A stretch of DNA of 64,000 nt from Chamaea fasciata (taxonomy: Eukaryota > Chordata > Aves > Passeriformes > Sylviidae): contig JARCOQ010000002.1 in the NCBI GenBank assembly GCA_029207755.1, forward strand, positions 114,710,375 to 114,774,374, read 5' to 3'. The position numbers and the translations under genes were made by a program. This document shows, piece by piece, positions 12,191 through 25,100 of this stretch. Position 1 is the stretch's first letter. Each line of letters opens with the position of its first letter. Below the pieces are notes generated by a model. That model was not told the DNA's origin, did no database searches, and worked only from the letters and a program-made list of their open reading frames with translations.

Positions 12191-13847
12191 ATTCATGGTG
12201 TCTTCTCCTCCAGCTGTAGCCCACCAACCTAAATAATTCTGGAGTTCTTTGATTTGACTAAAATCGAAAGGGTTTTGTTTCATTTTGGGTTGTTTTTTTT
12301 TTTTTTGTCTTGCTTTTACAATACTCCAAACAACCTATTTGAGAGTGAGATTTTTCAGGCAAGGGGCTTGGAAGGGGAAGGGACAAATCTGCCCATAACT
12401 CTTGTGCCCAGGTATTTTCACATCTGGAATGCACTGCTGGCTGTGGTAATGCCTCTGCAATACTGTAACACAGCAGGATGCTTTAATGAGGGTTTCAACC
12501 CTAAACCCACAACATCAATGAAATTTATAGTTGTTAACATTTTTCAAAAGGTAGTTTTGGGGGTTTCAGTTCCCATTTCATGTTCATGCGGGCTGAAAAG
12601 TCGTCGTGTTGGCAGGCCAGAGTCCTCCTTGCACTTGGAATTTCTGTAAAATAATTAAATGTTCTTTATTACTCTTGACAGCGCTCTTAGTATGTACTAC
12701 AGGGTGGGGAGGGGGGTATTCGTGTAAAAACTTCTGCTAGAACCTCTCTCTTACTATTTCAGCTGCCTTAATGTTCTTGAATGCCAAAAGTGCCTTGCTC
12801 ACATTTTGGAAGATACCACAAAAATGTTTTAAAAAAAAAAAATTTACATAAAATTTCAGTATCATCTCCTGTGATCATATAGATGCCATTTGATATTCTT
12901 CCTGATGGGTAAATTTATCTTTAGACATTTTGTGTTTCTATAATCTTGTATCTCATTGCGGTCTTTGGAATTAATACGCAGAGCAAGATGGTTAAAGAGC
13001 ACGAGGAAAAAAGGGGAAAAAAAAAAAAAAGAAAAAAATTTCGTGGGGGGAAAATGTGGTGAGCACTGTGATTAAGCCACTCTGCAGAAAAACGAAATTG
13101 TTAAGTCTGCAACTGATTAAGTTGAAAGAAAAGAAGGGAAGTCAATATGTAAAAAAGTGCACGTACAGTTGATCCTTCTGGTAAGGAAAATCCAAGTTGT
13201 TTCTCCCAGAGAAGGAAAAAAAAAACCCCACCAAACTACCAAGCACACACCATGTACAGAGCTCTGAAGCTGGGGGAAGGCAGGCAGGAGGCTCTGTGGA
13301 GATTTTTATCATCACTGGCTTCACGTTATTTCCAGCACAATCTCAGGAAGCAGTAAGAATCAATCTGTGTGTGTCTCTTGGTCCGTCAGTCTGGGAATTA
13401 ACAACTTCCCCGTCTTGTGTCCTTTAAAGGATTTCTTCGTGACCCTTAAAAGTCCAACCTCAGTCTCCCCATGTAATAAGTTGTTACCTGCTGCCAAGCC
13501 TCCGAGAGCCGCATCATCTGTTCTCCTAATTGCATCTCTTTGTAGAAGCCTGTGTTTTGCATTCCTAATTAACTTTTTTTTTCCCCTGCTCTGTTTATTT
13601 TCCTCCCCTCATGGCAGCGCATGATTTCTTTTTTTTTTTTCTTCTTTTTTTGTTGTTTAAAAACAGATACGTGGATGGAGGAGCAACAGAAATCTGTGTG
13701 TTTCCAACAAAGCCTGTAATCTCGTTCCTAACTGCGTGTCCAAGTTTAAATTAGATTTTTCTGTTGCAAAAAGCGTGGGCTTGGTGTTGTAATCAGGCTG
13801 CTGCCAGAAGACAGGGGATGAAACCTCCTGAGCTTTGGGGGATTTTC

Positions 13848-14255
13848 CCCCTGAGGGGCTGGAGCGTGTCCAGGGATGGGAACAGAGCTGGGAAGGGTTT
13901 GGAGAATTCCTGAGGGAGCTGGGAAAGGGCTGAGCCTGGAGCAAAGGAGGCTCAGGGGGGACCTGGTGGCTCTGCACAAGTCCCTGCCAGGAGGGGCAGG
14001 GAAAGGAGGAGAGGAAATGGCCTCAAATTGCACCAGGGGAGGCTCAGGGTGGAGATTGGGCAAGGAAATTTCCCTGGCACAGTGCTCAGGCCTTGGGATG
14101 AGCTGCCCAGGGAGGTTTGGAGTCACTGTGTGTGGGAGTGTTCAGGAGGAGTCTGGAGGTGGCCCTTGGGGACAGGGGTTGGCTGATGCTGGTGGCACTG
14201 GGGTGGCACTGGGTGATCCTCAGGGGCTCTCCCAGCTTTGATGATTCTGGGATTT
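13848..14255 (+). mobile_element. CR1 LINE 3' fragment
   Basis: Sense CR1 from GGGGCTGGAGCGTGTCCAGG to the 3' end TTTGATGATTCTGGGATT. The 3' half is nearly identical to the copies at 1.5 and 46.3 kb. Confidence 0.85.
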
Positions 14256-14459
14256 AGCGTCAAGAGGTAAAATTTACTGCTGAAGGTGGTAGGTGGGTGG
14301 GCGTGGTCTCAGCGTGTGTCCAGAGGAGATCATTACCAAGGTGTGTTCCATGGAAGGTGACTGGCAAAGAGATTTTCTGGCCGCTGGCCCTCGATGACAT
14401 CTCCATGACTCAGGAATGAAGTGGGAAAACACCGTGGGGCCTGGTACAGCTCCTGCTGG

Positions 14460-14540
14460 TTTGTGTGTCCCTGCCCATGGGAGCTGGGTGATCTCCAGGG
14501 TCCCTTCCAACCCAAACCGTTCCAGGCCTCTGTGATTTGT
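14460..14540 (+). mobile_element. CR1 3' end fragment
   Basis: CTCCAGGGTCCCTTCCAACC followed by CAAACCGTTCC and a CTCTGTGATTT tail is the very 3' end of CR1 in sense orientation. Confidence 0.7.
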
Positions 14541-14608
14541 AATTAACAAAGGCATTTGTGGTCCAGACTTCGCTTGGGCTTTCCAATAACCTCATCATCG
14601 TGAAAGTA

Positions 14609-14800
14609 GAATCACAGAAACCCTGGGTTGGAAAAGACCTTCAAGATCATGGAGTCCAACTCATACCCTAACACCTCAACTAAACCGTGGCACTGAGATT
14701 TTGTTCCCATCTTTTTTCCAACACATCCGGGGATGGTGACTCCACCACCTCCCCGGGCAGACAATTCCAGAACTTTATCGCTCTTTCCATTAAAAACTTT
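14609..14800 (-). mobile_element. CR1 LINE 3' fragment
   Basis: AATCACAGAAACCCTGGGTT then GGAAAAGACCTTCAAGATCA is the reverse CR1 tail. GGGGATGGTGACTCCACCAC follows as in other copies. Confidence 0.75.
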
Positions 14801-16034
14801 TAACAGTTTGAAGTATTTGAAAGATACTCTGAAGCCTCTGGGTTTCTTGCATTTTGGTGCTGCCACAGCCCCAGGAGTCGCTGGTGTCCCAGCCTGTGGA
14901 GCAGGAGCAAGGAATGATTCCTCACCTTGTCACCAGCACCAGGACGTTGTGTCTGTGGGACGCTCCCAGCTCCTCCTTGGCCGCTCATGCACTTGCTCAA
15001 CTGCAGAGCTTTTGAAACGGCTCCCAAGCCCAGCTGAAACCATTGAGATCATTGTGAATGGGACTTTTTTCCTCTGATTTGGGCTGCCCTCACCCCCGAG
15101 ACAAGATTGCCTTTGTAGGAATGAACAACATCATGTTTGTGCCTCTGGGAGAAGCGGATCTGTGGGCTAGGCATCGCTTTCCGGGCTTACCTCACAGGCA
15201 ACATCTTGGATATGTTTTATCTCTTAAATAACTCCTCCTGAAAACGTGAAATGGAGGAGGGTCGTGGTACAGCTCAGATCTGTTTAAGAGTGCCTTGAAC
15301 AAAGTTCTCACAGTAGGGTTTTTTCTTCTTTTCTTTTCCTTTTTTTTGTTTTTTTTTTTTAAGTGTAGCATTGACTCATTTGGTGGTGTTAAAGTGCACT
15401 TTCTACTTATCCCCAGAGGAAAGTTAGTATTCTTTTAAGTGAAACTATTTTAAAAGCAGAACACAAGCCTAAAATAAGCCAGTGTTCTCTGGAGCTCTCA
15501 GAAGGTGTAGATTTATTTACTGTAGTTAAATCATAATTAGTTCTCAGGGGATAGTGTATCTTTTAAACTGCTTTATTGCCACCATCTTGGTTTTCTAAAT
15601 AATCAGAAACTGCTGCTCTTTATATTTTGTAGTATGAACAAAAATTTCGCTGTAAGTAGAAACAAATGTTTAGAATCGCTGGTTGTCACTTGCTGAAGAT
15701 AGGGACACCGAAAAAAAAAAAAAATGAGCACTTGGGGAAAAAAAGTGAAGAAATACAAAACCTGCGTTATCAGAACTTAAATGAACTATGGCTCTGACTT
15801 ATTTCAGCCCAGCAGATAAAATAATGTTTCACATTATGGTTTTTCAGCCAGTCATTTTTTAATATTCTAATGGGTTTGGATCAGGACTAAATGTTAACTG
15901 GAAAAAAAAATAAAGGGTGGTGCGACGTTAACATAAAATACTCCCTGATATTTCAGCCTTGCTTTTCATGAATGTAGCTTAGTGTTGCAGCTGATAAGCA
16001 TGTGGGGTTTTTGGTTTTTTTCCCTAATTGGCAG

Positions 16035-16102
16035 GTTAATGTTCGAGGTGCCTGAGGAGATGGGTTTAATAGCAGTGGCCGTTCGACAAACACAAGGGAA
16101 AG
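16035..16102 (+). CDS. HLCS: HLCS catalytic exon A (start of biotin-ligase core)
   Basis: The acceptor ...ttggcag precedes 16035 and the donor ag|gtgagt follows 16102. The exon is 68 nt: one base completing a Gly codon, 22 codons ([20 protein letters not shown] then GK), and one base of the next codon. It carries the first half of the conserved RQTxGKGRGG loop that closes over the biotinyl-adenylate in the BirA/HLCS family. The preceding exon must end in GG and was not found in 1-16034. Confidence 0.93.
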
Positions 16103-19100
16103 GTGAGTAAATCCCCTTATTTTCCTGAGAAACGTGTATTAAATGCACAAAAATAGGACGTTTTAAGATGCTTTATGAGCATTTTTGATCATACAACCCA
16201 TAGAATAAGCCTGTCCTCTTCTCCTCCCGCTCCAACCGCCGATTCAAACTGAAAACCCCAAAAGTTAACAGGAGACCAGAGTAAACATTTGCAGGATGTT
16301 TGGTGGCTTTTGCAGAAATGATTTAGTGGTCTCCTGGTTCCTGCCAAAAAGGTTTCGCCAGTCACGAAAACTTGCCATCACTACACTCAGTGTAACACAA
16401 GTCGGGGCTCCAAATTAAATCCGAAACTGGGTTAACTGGAACAAGACTGGGGCTTGACTTGCTCGGAGATCGAGCCTGCAGGACCTGCCTGAGCAGATAA
16501 ATGTAAGCAAGTCGTGTTTCTTGCCCAGAAAAATGCTGGCACTCCTTTAAAAGCCACGTTTATTCTCCTGGAAGAGCAGAGTGTGTGGCCCAAGGAGCTT
16601 TTCCAAGCACAAATCCATGGAAAGATGATTCCCTGGCTTTCGGTGCAGGATGGGTCAGGGTTTGGACGCGTTTCTGGGTGCACACAGAGCATCTTCACAA
16701 ATGCTTCTCCACTTGAGCAAAGCAAGATCTTTTGAAATGTGTCTGCTAGCAGTGCAAATCCTGGAAGCAGGGGATTTAGGACATGCTGGGAAATTGAGAA
16801 CCTCAGAACAGAATTACAGAATGGCCTGAGCTGGAAGGGACCTTGAAGATCATCTTGGTCCACCCCCTGCCACACCTTCCACAAAACCAGGTTGCTCAGA
16901 GCCCCATCCAACCTGGCCTTGAATACTTACAGGGATGGGGATGTTAAAAAAAATCCCAGTTTTCTTTGAAGCTTTTCACTTTAACCCTTTGTCCTTCAAA
17001 ATTAGTTTGGGAACTCCATTAAAGGACTTCTGGTACATTCTTGGATGGATAGCTTTGAATCTGTCTCTTTAGTTGTTATCTACATTCACAAAGTGATCTT
17101 TTTTATATAAATATTCTTCTCTGGAGTTGAAGTTACCCTTTCCCCTCTCCTTGCCCAGGTCGTGGTGGAAACGTTTGGCTCAGTCCCGTGGGCTGTGCCC
17201 TGTCCACTCTGCACATCTCCATCCCTCTGCATTCCAACCTGGGCCAGAGAATTCCTTTCATCCAACACCTGGTGTCCTTGGCAGTGGTAGAGGCAGTCAG
17301 ATCCATTCCAGGATACGAGGTACGTCCTTCTGATTCGTCTCAAAGTTCCTGCTCCCATTTCCATTAAATTCAGGTTTTAGCTGTGTGTTTTCTGTGTAGG
17401 ATGGCCGAGTGCATAATTCAGTTCTTCAGCACTAAGAATTTAAGTTTAACCCTAAATTGAAGCTTGCTAATGTTTGATTGCTGATATGTTTGAAGAAATC
17501 CAATATCCGTAGCATGAGTATTCTTTGGCTGAGGTGATCAAATGAACTACACTCATTTCACTCTTAATCTTACGAAACCTAAGCTTCAGTCCTCAGCAGT
17601 AAAGAAAAAGTCAATTTTGTTTGCCCAACAATGGAGTTGATTTGTTTTGATTTTGAGGGAGAATAAGGAGGAGGGAAAAACGAATAAAACTGACAAATCC
17701 TTTTCTGCTTTTTTTTGTTGCTGCTGTTTCAGTGGTCACTTTATCCCTTTTAAAGGATTTTTCCAACCCTTGTTTAAGGTTGAAAACTGATTTCTAAAGC
17801 AAGAGCTGAGGAGAATTGCTCTCGAGAGGGAATCAAGTGTCCTGTCATCAGTATTAAAATGAAGAACCAGTCTTCTTTATCACCTCATAGATCTCCTTTT
17901 TAATGTTACCATTTCCTAATATTTGCTAACTATAAAACTTTGGTATTTTACAGAGGTAGTTAACTAAAGCATATGTTTCCTATATTACAGAAAATCAATG
18001 ACTTATACACATTTACACATGAACTTTATTATAGTGGCACCCAGTAGCTTTGCTGGAGTTTAGGGTCTGTCAGCCTTTCTATTAAAACCTTCTAAATTCA
18101 GTGCTTCATAACCTGACTGGAGAAACAAAATGCTTCAGGCTAAAATTTGCAATATAAAAATATTTGGCTGGAGTGGATAATTTGACCACTTAAAAACGAA
18201 GGGACAAGAGTTAGTTTTATAAAATCTGGGGATGACTGGGGAAGGAGCTGCTTTATGAATGGAGGTGGTTTTGCTTCCGTGGGCCTGCCCTACTGTGGCA
18301 TTTTTTAATTTTATTCCATTCAAGAGGAAAAAGGTGACTGAAGTACCAAACGTTGATATAAAAAAACCGCGGGTCAATAATGAGTGTACTGTGCAGAGCT
18401 TTTGGACTGTAAAGAGCTTTCTGTGACCAGGACAGATCTGCTGAACCTGAGGGGACATCAGCCCTTGGCAGGGGGGCAAAACAGAGTTAAGGGTCTAGAC
18501 TCAAATATGTTACAGCAAGAAATTTCGAAAATTTATCAAAAACTCAGTGCTGGAATTTCCCCTTTAGACTCAAGCACTGCGAGGCTTTTCTTTCTGTCCA
18601 TGTCATGGCAACTGACAGTGGGGTAATCTGCAGAGCCATGGAATCATGGAGTGGTTTGGGCTGCAAAGGATCTGAAAGATCATTCCCAGCCCTGCCAAGG
18701 GCAGGGACACCTCCCACTGTCCCAGGCTGCTCCAAGCCCCAATGTCCAACCTGGCCTTGGGCACTGCCAGGGATCCAGGGGCAGCCACAGCAAATCTGGG
18801 AATTCTATTCCAGGGCCTGCCCACCCACCCAGGGAAGGATTTTTTCCCAACATCCCACCTCAACTTGTCATTTCTCAGTTTGAAGCTATTCCCTGTGTCC
18901 TGTCCCCCTCCATGCCTTGGGAATTGTCTCTCTCCAGGTTTCCTGGGGCTCCTTCAGGCCCTGCAAGGCCACCCTGAGCTCAGCGCAAAGCTTCTCCTGT
19001 CCAGGCTGAACAATCCCAGCTGTGCCAGCCTTTCCTCCCAGCAGAGCTGCTCCATCCCTCTGCTCATCCTGGAGCCTCCTCTGGGCTGGTTCCATGTCTC

Positions 19101-22100
19101 AGTTTATCAGCCAGTCATTGTTTTTTAGGGTGGCCACAATTCCTGACTCTGCCGAACCAGCAGCAACCGAGACCTTTGTTGTGGGTCCTCCCAGAGCAGC
19201 TCTGGGGGCTCCATTGGAAGTTCCCTTGTCAGATGTTCATGCTGAGGATGCAGATGGGCTTTAGGTCGAGAGGATGCTTCGCTCTCCCATTCTGAGAACA
19301 GCAGAGTCTCTCTCTAGTGAGGGAAGACAAGAACATGCTCCGTCTCCGGCGTATTTTGTGACATTTTGTGTGAATCCACGCTGTGGCAAAGCCATGAGAA
19401 CTCCCAGCTGCCCCAGCTGTTCTTGCTGCTTGTTGTCACTTCAGTCACAGAGCTACTGCCTGGTGTCCTCCAGGTGTGTGTTTCCCCCCTTTGGAAGCCC
19501 TTTTATCACTGCTAACACCATTTCCCTGTGCCATTCCTCCAGAGTCTCCCACAAACCTTTCCCCAGCGCCAGGAGCCGAGTTCTTTTCCACCACGAACAT
19601 GAGTTGGTGATACTTTTCCCTCCGAATGCTTTGATGGCAAAATCAGGTAGTATTTCCTGTCGGTGGACGTGTCGTGGACTCCTCTCTGGCCTTTAAATCT
19701 GTCAGGAAAGTAGACGCAGACCCAGGTGCAGCTTTCACGCATCCTGTAAAGGGATTTCATCCCCGACAATAGGAGGGAGTGCGACTCTTGGAGGCCTGGA
19801 GCACCTCCCATAATTTGCCCCCGGGGATGCAGCAGTGGTGGGCAGCGTTTCAAACTGCAGGAAGCACATTCGCTTTCTTTTTCGTGTTTTAAGTAGCCAG
19901 TGCAAAGTTCAGCTCAGCCTCGTGCTTTCAACAAAAGCTGCTCTGTGGGGCTGGGAGGTTGTCACGCAGCTCGGGTTGTGTTTCCAACGAGAGCTGGGAT
20001 GGCTTTAGGACATTTCTGGAGTTTTTTATGGGGCTGGGAACTGGGATTTCTCCTGTCTGCTGAATTTCCTTTCCAAAATTCAGGGTGTCACTGTCTCCTT
20101 GGCTGGTTCCTGCAAGGGTTACTTTTTCTGCAGCACTTGTGGAGCCCTTCAGTAGATTCTCATTGTGAGGAGCAGGTGACAGCAGCACGTTGGGTGCGGC
20201 AAAGAGGGAGAGAAAATTCTCCTCCTCTGCCCTGCTCAGGTGAGAGCCCACCTGCAGAGCTGCCCCGGCACAGGGAGGACGTGGAGCTGCTGGAGAGAGC
20301 CCAGAGGAGGCTCCAGGATGAGCAGAGGGATGGAGCAGCTCTGCTGGGAGGAAAGGCTGGCACAGCTGGGATTGTTCAGCCTGGACAGGAGAAGCTTTGG
20401 GCTGAGCTCAGGGTGGCCTTGCAGGGCCTGAAGGAGCCCCAGGAAACCTGGAGAGAGACAATTCCCAAGGCACGGAGGGACAGGACACAGGGAATGGCTT
20501 CAAACTAAGAAATGACAAGTTGAGGTGGGATGTTGGGAAAAATCCTTCCCTGGGAGGGTGGGGAGGTGCTGGAATAGAATTCCCAGATTTGCTGTGGCTG
20601 CCCCTGGATCCCTGGCAGTGCCCAAGGCCAGGTTGGACACTGGGGCTTGGAGCAGCCTGGGACAGTGGGAGGTGTCCCTGTCCATGGCAGGGGTGGCCAC
20701 TGGATGATCTCTCAGATCCCTTCCAACCCATTCTGGGATTCTCTACAGACTGTGGAGTGATGAATGAGCCATAAATGTCTCTAAATGTCTCCTTCTGTTT
20801 CCTTAGGACATTGAGCTGCGGGTGAAGTGGCCAAATGATATTTACTACAGCGATCTGATGAAGCTCGGTGGAGTTCTGGTAAACTCAACACTCATTGAAA
20901 CAACATTTCATATTCTCATTGGTAAATGTCTATTTCGAAGCTTTTCTGTGCTGCTTTCATTTTTTATTCTGGAGGATTTTGTTATCAGTGTCTGTATCAG
21001 TAAAAATGGCAACGACGAGAACAAGCAATGACAGCAGGCATAAGGAAATAAAGCACAGCGTAATATCCAGAGGAAGCATAAAAAGTAAATGTTTTCGTTC
21101 TTCTTAATAATTCCATATGCTTGACAAGTAAAACATAAATGCCGGCATCTGGATTGGTGTAGTTGAGTTCAAAGGAAGAGCATTGCATGGGAGAGGGAAA
21201 TTGTCCTCCTTGATTTATTGCAAAACCAGTGGAACATACTGAAAACTCCGTCCTTTTTTTTTTCCCCCCCAATTTATGTGTTTTTTGTAACATGACAAAT
21301 AGTTAAATGAAGAACATGCCTTTTAAATCAGGAGGGCTACGAACACAGAGTAATGTTTTCATTTTTCAGTTATTGAGATGTTTTTGTCATCTCTAGTCTC
21401 ATAATCATCCCGCTGTTTGATAAGGAAGTTTTTTTTCTCCTAATCAGCGGCATCCCAGATCTGCTTAGAAACCTGCCAGATTCTGGTTCCAAAAGTAATT
21501 GCCTCTGCTGTGTCTAAAAAACTGAAAGAAAATTCCCGAGCAAGTCTAAAAGGGTAAAGAAAAAGATGATATTTGAATGCAGCACAAGTGTCCTGCAAAG
21601 GTGGAGTGGTCATGACGTTGTTTCTGTCAGAGTTCTGTGGTTTTAGAGGTGCAAGCAAGAAAAGAGTTGAAGAAGTCACCTCCTCCTGTGAAACATGCCC
21701 GGCCATGACGTTTTCTGTGCAATTTTAAACCTTCATTTTGTAAGTCATCGACTCGAGCAGGATGGAAATTCCACCGAAACTTAAGAAATCTCCCTGTGCC
21801 CCATCAACCATTTACAGCTTCCGTGTTTTCCTACAGCCTGGTTAACACAAGGAAAGCAGGAATACATCCAAAATTAGTTCATTATGTCAAATATCTCTTA
21901 AGCGCTTCACGTATGTGGTTTGGACCTCTTGATTCTTCCCCTAAACATCAAAATATTCCAATTCAAAAGGAGGTTTTCTGTATCCATTCTCTCTGACATC
22001 CTCAGGAGTCCTCTGGTAGGTGTGAGGTATAGATAAATGTCCATTTTCATCAGTCTGTTTTCACCTGGGGCCTTTTAAAATTGAGATTTCCCTGGTCCGT

Positions 22101-25100
22101 ACGAATCCAAGGATCTTTTCCATCACCCCAGTGCTGTGTTCCACTGGGAGTCATCGACACTGAAGTTTTTGCATTGGTTGGAGTGATGGGATTCAGCTTC
22201 CCCAGCAGGAAAGGTGTGTCAGATCCATCACCCCTTTCCCAGAGTCGTGCAGGATCCTTTCCTAGACAGAATCCCAGAATCCCTGAGGTTGGAAAAGCCC
22301 TCCCGGCCCATGGAGTCCCAGCTGTGCCCACCTTGTCCACCTTGTCCCCAGCCCAGAGCCCTGAGTGCCACCTCCAGGCACTGAACTCGCTCTCTCCGTG
22401 GCATTCCTAAGAATCTCCCATAGACGAGGATAATGATGAAAATCAAAAATCATCTTGTGAAGTTTTTTAGCTTCTTTCCTTCATGTTAGAGCCGGGATTA
22501 ACACACAGGAGTCGCAGTTTCGTGTTCGGACTCAGTGTTTATTAATTCTTATCTTTATTGGTCTCACAAGCTGTGAGCTCTAACAGGCAAGGTAGAAAAT
22601 GGAGGTGTCTCCGACTCTTTCCAAGGTTATTTCAGCATAAACTCTCCAATAACGAGGTGACACCTGGATTATTTATACTTTTGACCCACTAATTGACCAC
22701 ACAAGGTCTGCAATGTTGGCCCTTTTCACCCAATTAGAAAAAAACACCCGAAACCAAGAAGAAGGTGAAGAAGGACTTAGACAATGCCTTAAATCCTCCA
22801 TGTTGCTTCACATCTATTACTGTATGTTAAAACCTTCAATTCTGAGTTTTTCACCCTGTGAGATCACTCAGTACTATTCAGACTGCACACCCACAACCCC
22901 AGAGCTGTCACTCAGTTTTGGAATCCCGTTCCACGGCCTCAGGTCAAATGCAGTGCCTGCCTGGGGGTCAGTGCCCTTCAGCACAGAAAGCCTGAAATCC
23001 TCCTTTTCCACAATTCCGACATCATCTCTGTGGCTTCACTGCTCCAAGAAGGAGCTCAGGAGAATGAAGATCAAAGACAAACCTGAGTTTTCACTGCTGG
23101 AGCCTTGCAGATGCCACGCTTCACGCCGAGGCTTTTAAACACAGTTTGAAAAAAAGGAACAACCAGAAAACCTTTTTTTTTTTTCCCAATCTGAAACTTA
23201 AAATCGAAGAACTTCACGGTGTTGGGACTTGTGGAGGAGGAGTTCTGAGCAGGATATTCACCATTAATGTGAGGGCCAGACCCGGAGCAGGCGGAGGAGC
23301 CAAGCGCCGGTGGAATGCAGGGGACAGCCAGCGAGCGTGACCTGCGAACGCTCCTCTGCCTCTGCTCAGGCACGTCCAGATCCTCATGGTCCCACCACTG
23401 GAACATCCATCAGCCACATCAGCACTGCAGGGCCACTGCTGAGCGCTCGCTTCTCTCATGGACTCCGCAGAGGTGCCCCCAGAGCCCTGAGCACCTCGTG
23501 GTTCTCACATTTCCTGGCTGCCTTTTCCCCTTGGTTCGATCCCAGGTGTTGGCGCTTCGGCTGAGCTCCTCGTCCCAGGGTGGCTGTCGTGTCCCACTTT
23601 TTGGGTTGCTGGGCAGTGATCCTGAGGCTGCTGATGGACCCAAGGCCCTGTGACCCCCTTAGCGGCCACGGTGTCTCTCTTCCCTCGCGCTGTTTGGAGT
23701 GCAGACGCCTGAGTTGGGATTTGCTGGCACAGCCCGTTGCATTTTCCAGTTCATTTTCCTTTATCTCTTTCCAGTAACCCATTTCAGCTCATTTCCACAG
23801 GACTGGTGTGCTGGGATCACTGGGCCTCCTTGGTGTGCATTCATTCCCTGGCTTGTTAAAAATCAAAAACTCCTTTTTGCTGAAGAGATCCTTCTCCTCA
23901 AAGTTAATGCAAATCATGGATTATTTACAGCGAATGTACAAATCAAAACGTCTGCACCTCCTTGCATCATGTCCAAACCTGATTGACAGACAGGATTTTA
24001 TCCCAAATGTCTGAGGCAAGAGAAAAAAAAAAAAACAACCCCAAATTATTAGGAGAAAAAAAAAATAAACAGGTAATACCATATACTTCTTTACATCCCT
24101 CGAAGCCTGTTTCAGCAGGCTGCAGAAAAGGCCCCAAGAGCCGTATTTAAACAAGGGAGGCTTCCTGCCAACTTGAAATTCGGGAATTCCAGCTGGAGAA
24201 GGAAATCTCAGCGAGAGGCTTGAGGCTTCTAAAGGATATGCTGTGGTGAGATAGATTAGGCAAACTGGAGTCTTACTAAGCTAAAATCAGATCTTCTGGG
24301 CTTTCCCAAGCTAGCCAAACAAGGCTTATCAGCTGAGCGAGAAGTCTGGGGTTTTGGAAAGGGCGCTCAGCTCGCTGCGGTGAACAGAAAAGTCTCGGAG
24401 CTGAATGTTAGACTGGGAGATAAAACTCCGTCTTAGGGTAGGATCGGTTGTTCTCTGAGTGGGCTGAGGACCTGCCAGCTTCCGGGGAGTAAAAGGAGGT
24501 CTCACATGGATGGTTTTGGAGCCAAGGTGCAGTTTATCCTCTCCCGACCCTCGCTGCTGGGATGGGATGTGGTGGAAAGGCTCTGCTGGATTTGCCTCTG
24601 TAATTCTGAGGCAGATTTTGAGGGCAGGGAGCAAAATCTGAGCTGAGAATTGCAATTACAGGGGCAAGGAGATCCAAAGGTGTAAGAGACTGAATGAAGC
24701 CAGCTCTGGGAGCCATCGTGAGGGATAACTGCACGGAGCAGTTGAATTAATTGCTGGCCGTGGTGGCAACAAAGAGTTTGTCTCTTTGATTGTGGTCCTC
24801 CTCTTTGTGTTCTCCAGGCTTTGGATTTAATGTGAATAACAGCAACCCCACCATCTGCATCAATGACCTGGTTGCAAAGTTTAACAGGGAAGAGGGGACG
24901 GAGCTGAAGGCTCTGAGTGCAGACTGCCTCATTGCAAGGACTGTGACTGTGCTGGAGAGGCTCATAGAGGTTTTCCAGGAGAAGGGGCCCAATGGAGTTC
25001 TTCCCCAGTACTACAAGTATTGGGTACACAGGTAAGAATTATGTCCTTCTCAAACTTTTATTTTAATAAAAAATGGTGGAAGAACTCATGGATGTTTTGT

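Larger units (their letters stand above)
1..16034 (+). other. HLCS: HLCS intron (left flank)
   Basis: No exon of HLCS or of any other gene was recognised here. The stretch is presumed to be one long intron, or part of one, because the first HLCS exon seen needs an upstream partner ending in GG. It contains CR1 and LTR copies (listed separately), AT-rich low-complexity DNA at 790-1130 and 5420-5530, homopolymer runs, and otherwise unremarkable unique sequence at 2.0-4.1, 4.3-6.7, 8.3-10.1, 12.3-13.8 and 14.9-16.0 kb. Confidence 0.6.

Noticed and set aside
19900..20508. Open frame of 202 codons on the + strand
   Set aside because: Its 3' half is CR1 3' region, repeated with the same peptide at 7.9, 19.0 and 52.0 kb in various contexts. 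It is not a gene.
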